A stretch of DNA of 64,000 nt from Salminus brasiliensis (lineage: Eukaryota > Chordata > Actinopteri > Characiformes > Bryconidae). Each line of letters starts with the position of its first letter. Positions within the stretch are counted from its first letter, which is position 1. Under the pieces are notes generated by a model. It worked only from the letters and a program-made list of their open reading frames with translations, was not told the DNA's origin and made no database searches. Positions 1 through 11,980 of the stretch are shown here, in pieces. Position numbers and translations under genes: made by a program. The stretch is taken from assembly GCF_030463535.1 (NCBI RefSeq), contig NC_132892.1, positions 29,345,341 through 29,409,340 on the forward strand, given 5' to 3'.

Positions 1-604
1 GGCACAGTGATCTTTCAAGTCCCGCGTTGAGTACTGGGCCCGGATGTGAGTGTTGCAAAGCTTGGAGGCATCCCCTGTAGCAGGTGCTCTCCAAGGCTTT
101 AGGTCAGGGTCTCAGACGCTTACCCTTCTTTCCAGTAACTTCGTGTGTATTGCCTCACTTTGGCATTGTGGGAGGGCCACAAACGAGGACCAGAAATGAA
201 CCTCGTTAACCTACCTGATGGGTTACTGATGCCGTCTAGCTGATGAATCACTGGATGGACTGATGAGGCAACGGTGTCTTCTTGACATGAGTGAATAATC
301 TGTTAATCAAGACTTTTGACAGCTGATTGGATGTGGGGAGGAGGTAGGCCTGTTTAAGATAAGATAAGGTAGCACTTTATTGATCTCGAAGGAAATTGCA
401 GTTGCAAATTCAGCTGGATTATAAAGTAATACAGTTTATTAAATGTCCATATATATATAATACTTACCTTATGGCCGGATGGGGAGTTAGGACAATCCTA
501 AGGGCAGAGTTGTGAGAGTTATGGGGCCCAGAGTAATTCTTTTCATGAGGCCCAAAATCCCTGTCAGCGCCTGGTCTATATATATATATATATATGTGTG
601 TATA

Positions 605-666
<62 letters not shown>

Positions 667-1545
667 TCATTACAAACCAGCCCTAATTTTATCAACACAT
701 CAATTTCAAAGAAAATCAGGAGGGGCTTTAAGTAGGCCTAAGATGTAGGACCATAGTGTGGGTGGGAGGGGTTTAAATACTTCTGATCTTAGTACATTAG
801 CATATACACCTGCATGGCCAAATTAGCTCCTTTCAGTTTGTATTTTCATCATAGTAAATACAACAAAACTATATAAATGGAGTAAAGTCAGCCACCTTAA
901 ATAAACACACTGTTTCACAGGACACTCCTCAGTCCTTCTGGTCTGAGCGACAGGCCAGAACTGTGATTATTGGGTTGGACCTTTTTCAGAAACTTTGGTC
1001 CGCTTGATTTTATGGCTGATTTGCATATTTCACCGCTGCTCTAAAACCCCCCTATTCTGGCTGTTCTGGTCTAATCTAGTTCATGGTGAGTGGACCAATA
1101 GAAATGCTCCAAAATGACTTTGAATAATAGCCTGTTTCATTGACTTACATTCAGAATCCAGCCGGATGTTTGTTTGGGGTTTTTTTGGTACCAAAAAGAG
1201 GATGTCTGCTCACCCTGGTTTCGGATGTCCTGTTTGTTTTGTATGTGTGTGTGTGTGTGTGTATGTGTGTGTGTGTGATGTTAGTACACAGATCCGGGAT
1301 CATGGGCAGCTCGCCGTGCTAAAGCGGATCAAAGTCCCTGCACTAAGAGCATTAACATGGGGTTAAACGCCCTCCTTTAGCCAGGGGAGCACTTTGGCAA
1401 GATTAACGTTAACTTTTCGGTAATCTACACTCTTCCAGCGTCCAGAGGGGACGGGGTTTCCGATGGCTTTTCAAAAATGTAAACTCCACTTTCTGCCCAC
1501 TTAATTTATCGGCCCACTTAACAGGCTAGGCAGCACACGTTAGCT
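1..1545. other. Non-coding; (TA)n and (TG)n tracts
   Basis: No exon recognised. It holds a (TA)n tract at 575-662 and (TG)n at about 1243-1276. Short open frames here are carried by those tracts. Probably spred2 intron 1 or upstream DNA. Confidence 0.6.
575..662. repeat. (TA)n microsatellite
   Basis: Nearly pure TA dinucleotides, interrupted by a TGTGTG and a single TG. Confidence 0.95.
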
Positions 1546-1913
1546 TACACTATACGTCCAAAAGTTTGTGGACACCCTTTCTAATGAACGCATTCAGGTA
1601 CTTTAAGTTGCACCCATTGCTGACACAGATGTGCAAATGCTGTAGTGGACTCTCCAGTGCAGATACACGTGAACCTAAATATCCAGGTACCAGACGTGGG
1701 CCTAGAGGGGTACAAAGCCCCCCAACATTGAGCTGTGGAGCAGTGGAACCAACTGTGTTCTCTGGAATGATGGATGATGCTCTGTCCAGTAGCTTTGGAT
1801 GGGATGAGTCTCACTAACTGTCACTGAATGCAATCAAACCCTCACTTCTGGTCTTTTTTAATTCCCTTGAAAGAAACACTGAATGAACAGGTGTCCCAAT
1901 ACTTTTGTCTATT
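1546..1913 (+). mobile_element. MITE of the GTCCAAAAGTTTGTGGACA family
   Basis: Left end has GTCCAAAAGTTTGTGGACAC; right end has GTGTCCCAATACTTTTGTC. The interior matches the copies at 16970 and 58188. The left and right ends are similar but not identical inverted repeats, and the element has no transposase. Likely a non-autonomous Tc1/mariner-type element (inference from TIR style). Confidence 0.75.
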
Positions 1914-2454
1914 CATCTACAATATGATGCTTAACTTTGCTTGCTGCTGCTTATCTAGTTACTGGTAATAGATGTGGAGAGGCATGTCTGTATGCCCCCA
2001 GTGTGTGTGGGTGTGTTTGGGGGGTATCTTTTCTTATTCTACTTTATGGCACACTCACACCCGTTTAAGCAAACACATGAGTCAGGCAGGAATGTAAAGC
2101 ACCATATAATGCTCAAGGGTTGTGAAATGTTTGACTTTTATCACCCGAGGAGGGAGGGAGGAAGGGCGACGGCCGGCTGGTGGCCATGTGGGGCTAGAGC
2201 GCTCTCCTGAAAGCATTGTTTGAGAAGGCTAGAGTAAGGGAGATTAATTAAACAATGACTTGCTGCGGGTGACTGTTGGAGAGAGATTGATGCGGTGTTG
2301 ACAGGCCGACGTAGCACATGTGCAATCGCTGGAACTGAGGCAACGCGGAACTGACTGCGCAACGTCCAGTGAACGGATTCCTTTTTTTCCGATCCTTTTG
2401 CGACAGAACGGCTGCTTTGAGGTTTCCTTTTGTGTTCATCCATCCAGAGGTTAA

Positions 2455-3395
2455 CACGGTGTGGACAAAAGTATTGGGACACCTACAGGAGCCTAACTAA
2501 ATCCATAAGCAACAATACGGTACTTAGTCCCTCCTTTGCAGATCTAACAGCTTCCACTCTTCTGGGAAGGCTTCCCTAAAAGATTTTTGAGACTGGGAGA
2601 GTGTCGGTGGGACATTTTGCCTAAATTTATCCAGAAGAGCATTTGTGAGGTCGGACAGAGTTCGACCCAGGCCTGTTCTGGGTCATCCCAAAGGTGTTGG
2701 GCGAGGTTGAGGTCAGGACTCAACTGTGCGGGCCAGTCAAGTTCTTCCCCACTTAACTCCAAACTCACCACCCAACCATTGAAGGCCTTCTTGGGCCTTG
2801 CTTTGTACACTGGATCACAGCCAAGCTAGAACAGAAAAGGGCCTTCCTCAAACTGGCCCAAGCTCAAAAATGGAAGCGCACAGTTGTCCAGAATGTCTTA
2901 AAATGCTAAAGCCTTAAGATTTCTCTTCACTGGAACTAAGGGGCCAATAGGCCAGCCCCTAAAAACAGCCCCATAGCATTATCCCTCCTCCACCAAACGT
3001 TACAGTTTGCACAGTGCAGTCAGGCAGGTAACGCTCTCCTGGAATTCACCATACCCAGATTCATCAATCAGGCTGTTAGATAGGGAAGTGTGATTTGTCA
3101 CTCCACAGAACACGTTCCCCCTGCTCTAAAGTCCAGTGGCAATGTGTTTTACACCACTCCATCCAACGCTTGCCATTGTGCTTGGTGATGTAAGCCTTGC
3201 ATGCAGCTGCTTGGCCATTGAAACCCATGTCATGAAGCTCCTGGTGCCCGTTTTCTTAAAAGCCTTTCTGTAACTTTTGACTGAGTTGCTGTGGTTCCTA
3301 AAGACTTCCACTGTTCAATAATACCACTCACAGTTGATAGTGGCATATCGAGGAGGGAAGAAATTTCACCAGCTGACCTGTTGTTGTAACTTTAA
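2455..3395 (-). mobile_element. Tc1-type transposon relic with decayed transposase
   Basis: Begins with TGGACAAAAGTATTGGGACA. On the - strand, decayed transposase pieces remain: near 2738-2675 DWPAQLSPDLNLAQHLWDD, matching the Tc1 DDE-domain WPAQSPDLNPIEHLWD signature, and near 3250-3130 a HGMGFHGRAA-like stretch read with changes. There are many stops and frameshifts and the right TIR is missing. Not functional. Confidence 0.85.
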
Positions 3396-5580
3396 TAATC
3401 TTTAGGCGAGTGCATAGATAATTGTTTTGCTAGTTAACCTGCTTTAAACCTGCTAGCAAGCACCCAACCAGCGTGGGGTTTGTTTTAGTTTGACATGGAT
3501 GGTTTAGCTGGTCAGCCAGCAGGACCAGCAAGACCACATTGGCCAAGCATGTCCAAAATCAAATGCAATATACACTATGCTGGACAAGATGCCAGCTAGC
3601 TTACCAGCTATAGGGTATACATTTGCGTGGGTGAGCTGCTTTTCAACCACCTTGACCTATAAAAAAAAATCCAGCTGGAGCTAGCTGGAGCCGGATTGTT
3701 CAGCAGCATGTGCACATTTGTTATTGATCACTAGTAAAATAACTTAACATTTTTGAGATTTCCCTTTTCATCTCTCCACCCATGTATAAGGTATCTTAGG
3801 TATCCCTTGAACCCTAGGTTTATTATTCATTTATTGATCCTAATGCAGAAACTAATTAGAATTATTTGGCAACTGTATGATTTTTAGCATAGCTTGTGGA
3901 GCCCCACAGGGTTCTATGTTAGGGCCTATAAAACTGATGTTATTTATGACAGTAATTCAGTTCTGAGAGTGGAGAACCGAAGTGTGTGCTTACACACGGG
4001 GTCTAAGGAGTTAAGGGATACCAAGAAAGGTGTTTTTGCTAGTCTAGCAAGTCACCTCAGGTCTTCCTGTGCACATTTTTCAGTTCTTTTAGGAGAGAAT
4101 TATGTTTTGGTGTTTGTTTTTGTTAAATGTCCTCAGTTATATAACTTTAGATATGAACAGGTATAAATCTGGAGCCTACCACACAGATTATGGGTTAGCG
4201 AGAGCTTTTTGAAGATTATTTTGCTAGCTAACACGTCATTCCATTCCTACACTGCAAAAATGTGTCATTTTAACAGGCCATGTTCAGTATTTCAGCGTTC
4301 ATGATCATCAGTTAGTCAATTGACAGAACACAAATGTGTAAATTCTGTTAACCTATAGTTTAAAGCTCAATAAAGGCAGTTAAAACATAAACGTATAAAA
4401 GTTAAAGTATAGCAGTTACCATTTTTTTACTCATTAATCAACAAAGGACATTCTTTCTGTGCTCCTTTTTAAATCGGTCCATAGATTACAGACTTGAACC
4501 CTCTAGTAAACCTATAGTGGTTTTTCTCAGCCCTTTAATAAAATGTTGACGACCGTTTCCTGCCCAAAAAATCATTAAATCCCTTCCTTCATTGCCCACA
4601 TTCTTGTTTTGTGGGTGCGTTATATTGGCGTGTCTGTTTGCAGAGCCGAGATCAAATCATTCTGTATAGCTGAGTGAATCTGTGCAGGTTTAATGGGCTG
4701 CTCAGTGTATTATGAAGTTTACTGGCACGCATTTAAGCATTAAAGCCCTTTGCACGCAGAACTGGCCTGATATCATTTGAGAGTGTCTAACCTGTATGTG
4801 TGAAGTGGGTCATCACTAACACTTCCACATCCTGCTCAGGCTATTACACCCACTGCTTCCTGTATCCTATTCCAATAATGACCTCCGGCTCGACAGGGCT
4901 TTGTCACATTGCAGAGTGACTGGATGTGGCTCTTGGACGCTGATGTAAGATCAGCAGCCGAAGTACACTGAATTTGCTCGATTCATGTGTACAGTAGGCA
5001 AGAGTACAGTACCTCAACACATTTACTGCCTTAGAAGTAAGAAACTTCACCAAAACCACCAAAATGTTCATATTAATAGATTATAGATTACTAAACTATT
5101 AAGAGTTTATTAAAAGTTTATTATTAAGGAACATTACGACAAAAACTAAGCAGAGATATCAGCACACACCCTATATTATAATACAGTGGGCGATGGCTAG
5201 GAGGTCTGATTGGATGATGGTATACTGCACATGAACTCACAAGCCTTAATGTTTAGTTATTTGCTCCTTTCTAGAACCACGAACACTCAAAGAACCCTTT
5301 AGATGGTTAAAGACTTCTTTGTATTCTGAAAAGGTTCTTCAGATAGATGAACAACCATATATAAAACCGTCTGCAGCACATTCTCCATCAATCTGAGGAA
5401 CCCTATAATTTATATAGAACCATAGCTTTATTAAATAACCCATGAAGATCCATACTTTTTTTTGTGTTGCTATAGATACATAGATCGATGGACTGATTTT
5501 CATATGTGAACTCGGTTGGAAAATGGTTGGAGAATCAGGTCTGGACATTATCCTCAGTTCTTCTCACTGCAGGAAATGTT
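3396..5580. other. Non-coding, no clear feature
   Basis: No exon recognised. 3426-3700 has GCTGGTC/CCAGC-rich sequence akin to the array at 10349. 5260-5480 resembles the AAGAACC-rich repeat found again at 17560, 46076 and 47060. Confidence 0.5.
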
Positions 5581-5639
5581 CCTCATGGTTTAGGCAAGGG
5601 GCGGAGCCTGTGTAAAAGTACGCTGTGCAAATAGCAATG

Positions 5640-6260
5640 TTTTGTTTATAGCACATCAGAGACGGTGGACGATAATGTTCCATGATGAATCTGGGCAAAA
5701 AGCAGAGCCCTACACACTTCAATACTATCAGCAGTCCCATCATCAATAAACACCAGTGATCCAGTTCCATTGGCAGTAATACATGCCCATAACAGTGCCT
5801 CCACCATGTTTGACAGATGTCAGTGTGGTATGCTCTGGATCATGAGCCCTTTCTTTCCTTCTCAGTACTCTCCAGGGTTACCAGTGGTTTCCATCTTGAA
5901 GTAAACCTAAACCCTCTGTAGACTTTGATGATGATACGCATACCTCCTCAACAGTGTTCTCGGCGTGAGTAGAGGTTGTGATGATGTCACCAAATGAAGA
6001 AAAACCCCTTCCGTCATGGCGACAGGGTCATGGCCACCTAAGGCTTATTGCTGCTCATAAAGGAGGTCCCACCTCCCAACCGACAGGACTTACAGGCTGC
6101 TAATGTTGGTCTTGGTGCCAGGTACCACAGCAAGCCTTCAGTGGTCTTGCAGCGTTAGGCAGGTGGTGTTAATGTTATGGCTGATTGGTGTATACCTGAG
6201 ATGTTTCCAGTGAAGTGGTGACTCAGTGTAGAACAAACCCAGGTGACCATCCAGTGTTGC
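5640..6260 (-). mobile_element. Tc1-type relics, copy A of a local pair
   Basis: Around 5790-5870 the - strand reads SVKHGGGTVMG, the Tc1-family VKHGGGSVMVWG signature, followed by a decayed TGSLVFIDD-like stretch. 6041-6195 matches a second family ending in TTATGGCTGATTGGTGTATA. The block is repeated with deletions at 6990-7400. Confidence 0.7.
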
Positions 6261-6989
6261 AGATGGCGATCAAGACTACCAACTCATCGGTAATGATGCC
6301 ATAAACACATGGGTTCACTCGGACATTACCCAGACTTTGTAGTAGTGGGCCGACAGGATAATGTCCAGGTAATGTTCGGTACGAACGTTAGGAGTCATTC
6401 CATTGCGATGCCCAGTCTTCTATCCGAGTAACGCAGCTGCTGAAACGTGCTGACCAAAAGAGTGGCTCTGTGTACTCAATAAGGCTCGCCCGAAGGTGCG
6501 TAACGGTTCACACATGCGGCCCTGGATTGCCCGGACGGCCTCCGGGATATGTTGGAGAGAGGGTTGGTGGGGGAAGGGGAGATTGAGAGTGAGCGTTCAG
6601 GCCAGTTCTGCATTGATCCAGCTGTGCCACACGTGCAGGGATTATCATGGGTCAACTGAGAGGAGGGGGCAGATTGAGATTGGGTCAGAGACAGTGAGTG
6701 ACACTGAGGTAAAGTCAACACAAGTTGCAAGCCTGACCGTTGTTGAGGAGAACTTATATGGTACATAAATAGCATAGCTAGCTAGGTTAAGGTACACAGT
6801 GTGCTGATATACATAAACAGAGGTCATTTTACCGGGCCTGGTGGTCAGATTGGGCTTTGGTCTTGAGGGAAAACTTTGGGAAAACAAATGGAAATGGGGT
6901 CGAACCTTCTTCTTGAGTTGCCTTCTTCTATTCTTTGGGTCATTCATTCATTCATGATTCGTAAATGTTATACTGTCTCTACACACTTC

Positions 6990-7400
6990 AGGAATTCACC
7001 CTCCTACTTCTGTCACAGTCCCATCATCTGTAAACACCAGTGATCCAGGTCCATTAGCACCCTAATACCCTAACAGTATACAGTATATAATACCCAAACA
7101 GTAAGAGTTTGACGCAGATACCTTAACAGTGCCTTCACCATGTTTGACAGATGATGTGGTATTCTCTGGATCATGCCTTCTCCATATTCAGGCTACTCTT
7201 GGTCTCATGAGGGTTCTTGAGGATTACCAGTGGTTTGCCTCTTGACGTTCTCGGCCTGAGTAGAGGTTGTGACGATGTCACCAAATGCTTACAGCAGTAA
7301 GCAGGTGGTGTTAACGTTAGGGCCGATTGGTGTATACCTTAGATGTTTCCAGTGAAGTGGTGACTCAGTGTAGCAGAAACCCACGTGACCGTCCAGCTCC
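6990..7400 (-). mobile_element. Tc1-type relics, copy B of a local pair
   Basis: Shares CACCATGTTTGACAGATG, the frame remnant of VKHGGG, and the flank TATACCTTAGATGTTTCCAG with copy A. It is shorter and interrupted. Confidence 0.65.
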
Positions 7401-7635
7401 ACAAAGCAGCAGACATGATTACAGCCCTGAAGGTCTGGAGAGCTGGTGGAGCGTGCAGCACTGGAGATACGTTGTACAGTGGAGCTGTATACATCAGCTT
7501 TGTCACTACTGCCCTAAAACTAGCCTATTCTCGCTGACACACTTCTGTAACCCCTCCAGCGCCGTACTGTGAATGTTGATCTTGTATGGACTTGTATGAA
7601 GCAACATGCTACCTGCCTTTCACAACTGATAGGAG

Positions 7636-7640
<5 letters not shown>

Positions 7641-7687
<47 letters not shown>

Positions 7688-7688
7688 A
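7641..7688. repeat. (CA)n microsatellite
   Basis: About 24 CA units, nearly pure. Confidence 0.95.
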
Positions 7689-7989
7689 TATGCACTGCAG
7701 ACAGGGATGTTCGTACCCTGCTGATGCTGTGTGTTAAAAGCTGATCTAGCACCAGGAGCCATTAACACAAGACAACAGGAAGTCTTCCCCTTTTTTTTGT
7801 GCCTACGTTGTCATGGCAACCTCTTTCCTTTTCCACAAGCATGAGGGAGCTGAAGCTGATTATTACTTACTGCCTTCGAACACGCAGGAACGGCCACATC
7901 CATCATAGCGTCTAGCCTTCCTCTGAGGTATTACTTCAGTACAGGGTTAGCCATAGAAGAACCCCATGTTTGTAGTAGGGAGATATGTG

Positions 7990-8165
7990 TTATATGGACA
8001 AAAGTATTGGGACACCTGCTCTTTTCATTGTTTCAAATCCTCACAGCAATGCTCCTCCAAAATCTACTAGAAAACCTTCTTCCCTGGACAGTAGAGACTC
8101 CAACAAAAGCAGGATAATGATTTCAGAAGAGACAGTGAGTGTCCCAATACTTTTGTCCATATAGT
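7990..8165. mobile_element. Short MITE with matched TIRs
   Basis: A 176-bp element. The left end TATGGACAAAAGTATTGGGA is mirrored exactly at the right (TCCCAATACTTTTGTCCATA). The interior matches the right half of the longer copies (CCTGGACAGTAGAGAC, CAACAAAAGCAGGATA). Confidence 0.85.
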
Positions 8166-8838
8166 AAGTTTCGTGTGTGTACTGAGTTCGGAGGGTCGTA
8201 TTGAATGATACTATGCAGTACGCTGTGTTCTTACCCTCCTACTACTTTGATCTACCCCCCCACCCCCCCCCCCAAATCAGGCATGAAAATCGGGCCCTCA
8301 GCTAAAGCGGTTCCCACGCTCCTGCCAAGCGGCGAGCTAGATTTGCTTAACGAGCGTCTTCCTCTTTCAATGGCTAACGAGTTCTCTCTTGCATCACAGC
8401 CCTCATTACCTGTGTTACCTCTAGCGTTGGCTGATGGAGGTCAGGAGGATGACCCTTAGGCAGGCCCAAAAGGCTCAGAGGTCAACAGGGGTCATGCAGG
8501 GTCACACGCTCATTGGGAACCACTTATGAATGGAGAGATTTTTACATAGTCATTCACTGAAGCCTGAATTGTAAGAGCCTCAGTTCCGAAGACCTTGCAG
8601 ATTGGTGTAATTGGCTGCTTACGGCTTAGAATTAGGCCTTCTCACAACTCTATTATTGTCATTTCCTTTAAATTGTCTAAACATTTCTTGATGAAGGAAT
8701 GCTGGATTTTCCTCATCCACCAGTCTCTAGCGTACATACTGGAACCCAATACAGATGCATTATGAGGAACAAACACATCTGCTTTGCTGTGTATCCCAGT
8801 TTCTGATTGGTAGGAAACAACTTGCAACTTTTTTGTCA

Positions 8839-9541
8839 TATACACCAACCAGCCATAACATTAATACCACCTCCTTGTTTCTACAATAACTCCAATTCCC
8901 ATATAGGAGCACTCTGTAGTTCTACATATCCATATCTGTTTCTCTGTGTACTTTGTTGGCCTCCTTTCACCCTGTTCTTCAATGGACTGACCACCACAGA
9001 GCAGGTAGTATTTGTGTGGTGGGTCATTCTCTGCTTTGCAGTGACATTGACGTGGCGTGGATCAGACACAGCAGTGCTGCTGGAGTTTGTAAACACCTCA
9101 AAATATCCAGCCAACAGCATCCTGTGGGCAGCGTCCTGTGGGCACTGTTGAAGAACTACAGGACGATCAACACAAACAAACTGTTCAGCACCAACTACAA
9201 AGCTTCTGTCTCCGACTTTTCATCTGCAAGGTGGACCAACTAGGTAGGAGTGTTGAATTGAGTGGACAGTGAGTGGAGACAGTGCTTAAACACTCCAGCA
9301 GCACTGCTGTGTCTGATCCACACCATGTCAGTCAGTGTCACTGCAGTGCTGAGAATGACCTACCACCCAAATACTACCTACCTGCTCTGTGGTGGTCAGT
9401 CCTGTGGGGTCCTGAGCAGTGAAAAACGGGGTGAAACGAGGCTAACAGATGGACTACAGTCTGCAATTATAGAATTACTCCTAAATGGGAAGTAGAGCTG
9501 ATAGAATGGGCAGTGAGGTGATGTTAATCTCATGGCTGGAT
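8839..9541. mobile_element. Fold-back element of about 0.7 kb
   Basis: Left arm begins TATACACCAACCAGCCATAA and runs through CACCACAGAGCAGGTA and CAGACACAGCAGTGCTGCTG. The right arm repeats these in reverse order and complement (CAGCAGCACTGCTGTGTCTG, TACCTGCTCTGTGGTGG) and ends near GTTAATCTCATGGCTGG. Arms are about 300 bp and imperfect. It resembles a common fish fold-back MITE; no coding capacity. Confidence 0.8.
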
Positions 9542-9629
9542 TAAAATAGCCAAAACCCGATCCGTTGTGTCCAATATAAAACATCCCTCCTTACAGTGTT
9601 ATTACTTCTACAAAAATTAAGCTGATAGG

Positions 9630-9960
9630 TGTGGATGTTACGTGTTACAGTGCCAAAATCTTGTATCTCCATTTTTACCGTTTCTCACTTTTTGAGTAAA
9701 TGTGAATCTGGCAGTTGTTCTTTACATTGTACAGTCTTTTACATTGACTTCCATTGAAAGTCAGGGGGGCTTTTTTGGAGATACAAGGTTTTTGCACGAT
9801 CTCGACAGATTTCAAATTATGTAACGGGACAAACCGCTCCAAAATGAAGTGTTATAGTGAAGGTATGAGAATCAGGTGATTTAGTGACACTATCAGGCCT
9901 CATAGCCCCAGTTTATTGTCAAGGAATATTAGGTTGGACTGACGGCTAGAACTCTGCGCT
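9630..9960. repeat. Dispersed repeat (CTTGTATCTCC family), copy 1
   Basis: Shares CTTGTATCTC, GTAAATCTGGCAG-like and TTCCATTGAAAG segments with 12020-12230, and weaker stretches near 53665 and 54740. Family unknown. Confidence 0.6.
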
Positions 9961-10348
9961 GTAAGCACCCTGAAATGACAGTTCCCCCCTCTCATATGTG
10001 TGAGATTACGCCTTCAGCTACATGTCTATGCAAACCCAACAGGTCTGAAGACAGGCGGCCCACGGAGGTCAGAGTTTGCCTAACAGCTCCGAGGCTGAAA
10101 TCAGCCACTTTTCCCACAGTTTGGTTAGACGGCGTTAGATTTGGCAGCAGGAACTCAGACAGAGTTAGAAACCGCCTAAGCAGGTCTGTCTGAAATGCAC
10201 TCCACACAGTCTGAGGCAACGACGTAGAGACGCTGTTTACACTAGTGGTGGTCCAATCCAGGGTTTTTGCCTCTAATAGACTCACTATCCAATCCAATCT
10301 ATGTGTCTTTATACACAACTCAGACACATTATTTAGATCATTTTTCGC

Positions 10349-11207
10349 TATGCTGGTTGACCAGCTCGGCCTTGTTTATGCTGGTCATGCAGATCACCTA
10401 GCTTGCTGATCAACTAGCGTGGTCATGCTGGTCATACTACTCAACCACCTTATATAGCTTGTCAGTGATAGTCAGTGATGTCAATGATGCTGTTTAACAC
10501 AGTGTGTTCATGCTGGTTATACTGGTCAACCACCTTGGTCATGCTGGTCACCTAGCTTTTTAATGCTGTTCATGCTGATCATCTAGCTTGGTAATGATAG
10601 TCATGCTGGTCAACTAGCGTGGTCACGCTGGTCATACTAGTCAACCACCTTATCTAGCTGGTCAGTGATAGTGACAATGATAGTCAGTGATGCTGTTTAA
10701 CCAGTGTGGTCATGCTGGTCATGTTGGTTATTAAGCTTGTTAATGCTGGTCAAACACCTTGGCCATGCTGGTCAATTAGTGTGTTCATGCTGGTTATACT
10801 GGTCAGCCACCTTGGTCATGCTGGTCATCTAGCTTCTTAATGCTGGCCATGCTGATCATCTAGCTTGGTAATGATAGTCATGCTGGTCTACTAGCATGGT
10901 CACGCTGGTCATATTGGTCAACCACTTTCTTCATGCTGGTATTGGTCATACTGGTCATCTGGCTTGTCAGTGATAGTGATGTCAATGATGCTGTTTAACT
11001 AGCATGCTCATGCTGGCCATGATGGTCATTAAGCTTGTTAATGCTGGTCAGCATGACCACTTTGGTCATGTTGGTTATTAAGCTTGTTAATGGTGATCAT
11101 GCTGGTCGTATTGGTCAACCACCTTGGTCATGCTGGTATTTAGCCTGTTAATGCTGGTCATGCTGGTTAACCACCTTGGTCGTACTGGTTGACTAGCTTA
11201 GTCAGGT
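10349..11207. repeat. Degenerate CTGGTC-rich tandem array, about 0.86 kb
   Basis: Dozens of variants of CATGCTGGTCA, ACTGGTCAACCACCTTGG and CATCTAGCTTGTTAATG are strung together in shifting order. Larger blocks recur (GTCAGTGATAG-TCAATGATGCTGTTTAAC at about 10450, 10660 and 10970), so there is higher-order structure. Related sequence occurs at 11280-11330 and 3426-3700. No gene. Confidence 0.85.
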
Positions 11208-11796
11208 TGTGTGCACTTGTAGACCAGTTAAACAATCAGTCAACAAACAGAAACACACCCCATACTGGTCAAGAGCTAAGATGGTCAGCCAGCTTAACTA
11301 GCTTAACCAGTGTGAGCTGGTCTGGCTATTTTTTTAACAGAGCCTTGCTCTGGTCATTTGGCGGTCAGTTACTATTCAAATGCCGAGCTGAGCATTGCTG
11401 AGCATTTCTGCAGTACTTTCATTTTTAACCAGCCATGACTGAAGAGTGAAATGCATGATCTGGTGAAACAGAGGCTCAGACACAGCCAAAACATTAGAAC
11501 TGCAGATGTTTCACTTTAAAATAGATTCACACGGTAGACTCTCAACTGCTGTTACGCTCTGAGGACGCTCCTTTCCGCTGGAGGCCACCAAAAATGTTGC
11601 CTAGTGCTGCCTAGACGACACCTGAGGACACTGGGTTAGAATGCAGTGGTGCAGTGGTAAAAACAAAGGATCGGAACTGGAATAGGCTCAAAATAGCTAA
11701 TACACAATCCAGTAAACTTTGCCTGGACCAGCCCCAATCCCAATCTCACTGTTGTTGTTCTTCTCTCACCTCTTGGTTCTTCCCTCCTCTCCACAG

Positions 11797-11980
11797 CGAC
11801 AGTTATATAGTGCGAGTGAAGGCCGTGGTGATGACGCGGGACGACTCCAGTGGTGGCTGGTTGGCTCAGGAGGGCGGGGGGCTCAGCCGAGTCGGAGTGT
11901 GTAGAGTGGCTCCAGCTGACCTGGAACTCATCGGCCGCAACGGCTTCCTCATCTACGGAGAGAGACTCCGAGACAAGCAG
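11797..11980 (+). CDS. spred2: spred2 coding exon 2 (EVH1, first half)
   Basis: Acceptor is a pyrimidine tract ending CCACAG at 11791-11796; donor is CAG/GTGTGT. It starts with one base completing a split Asp codon, then 61 codons from [12 protein letters not shown] to GERLRDKQ. The loop [12 protein letters not shown] differs from the mammalian sequence. Open reading continues into the flanking introns, but similarity to SPRED stops at the splice sites. Confidence 0.93.

Noticed and set aside
464..748. Open frames of Tyr-Ile repeats
   Set aside because: Translation of the (TA)n tract at 575-662.
2544..2810. Possible intact transposase exon
   Set aside because: The WPAQ-SPDLN signature is clear, but the frame carries substitutions, stops and frameshifts around it and one TIR is missing. 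It is a dead relic.
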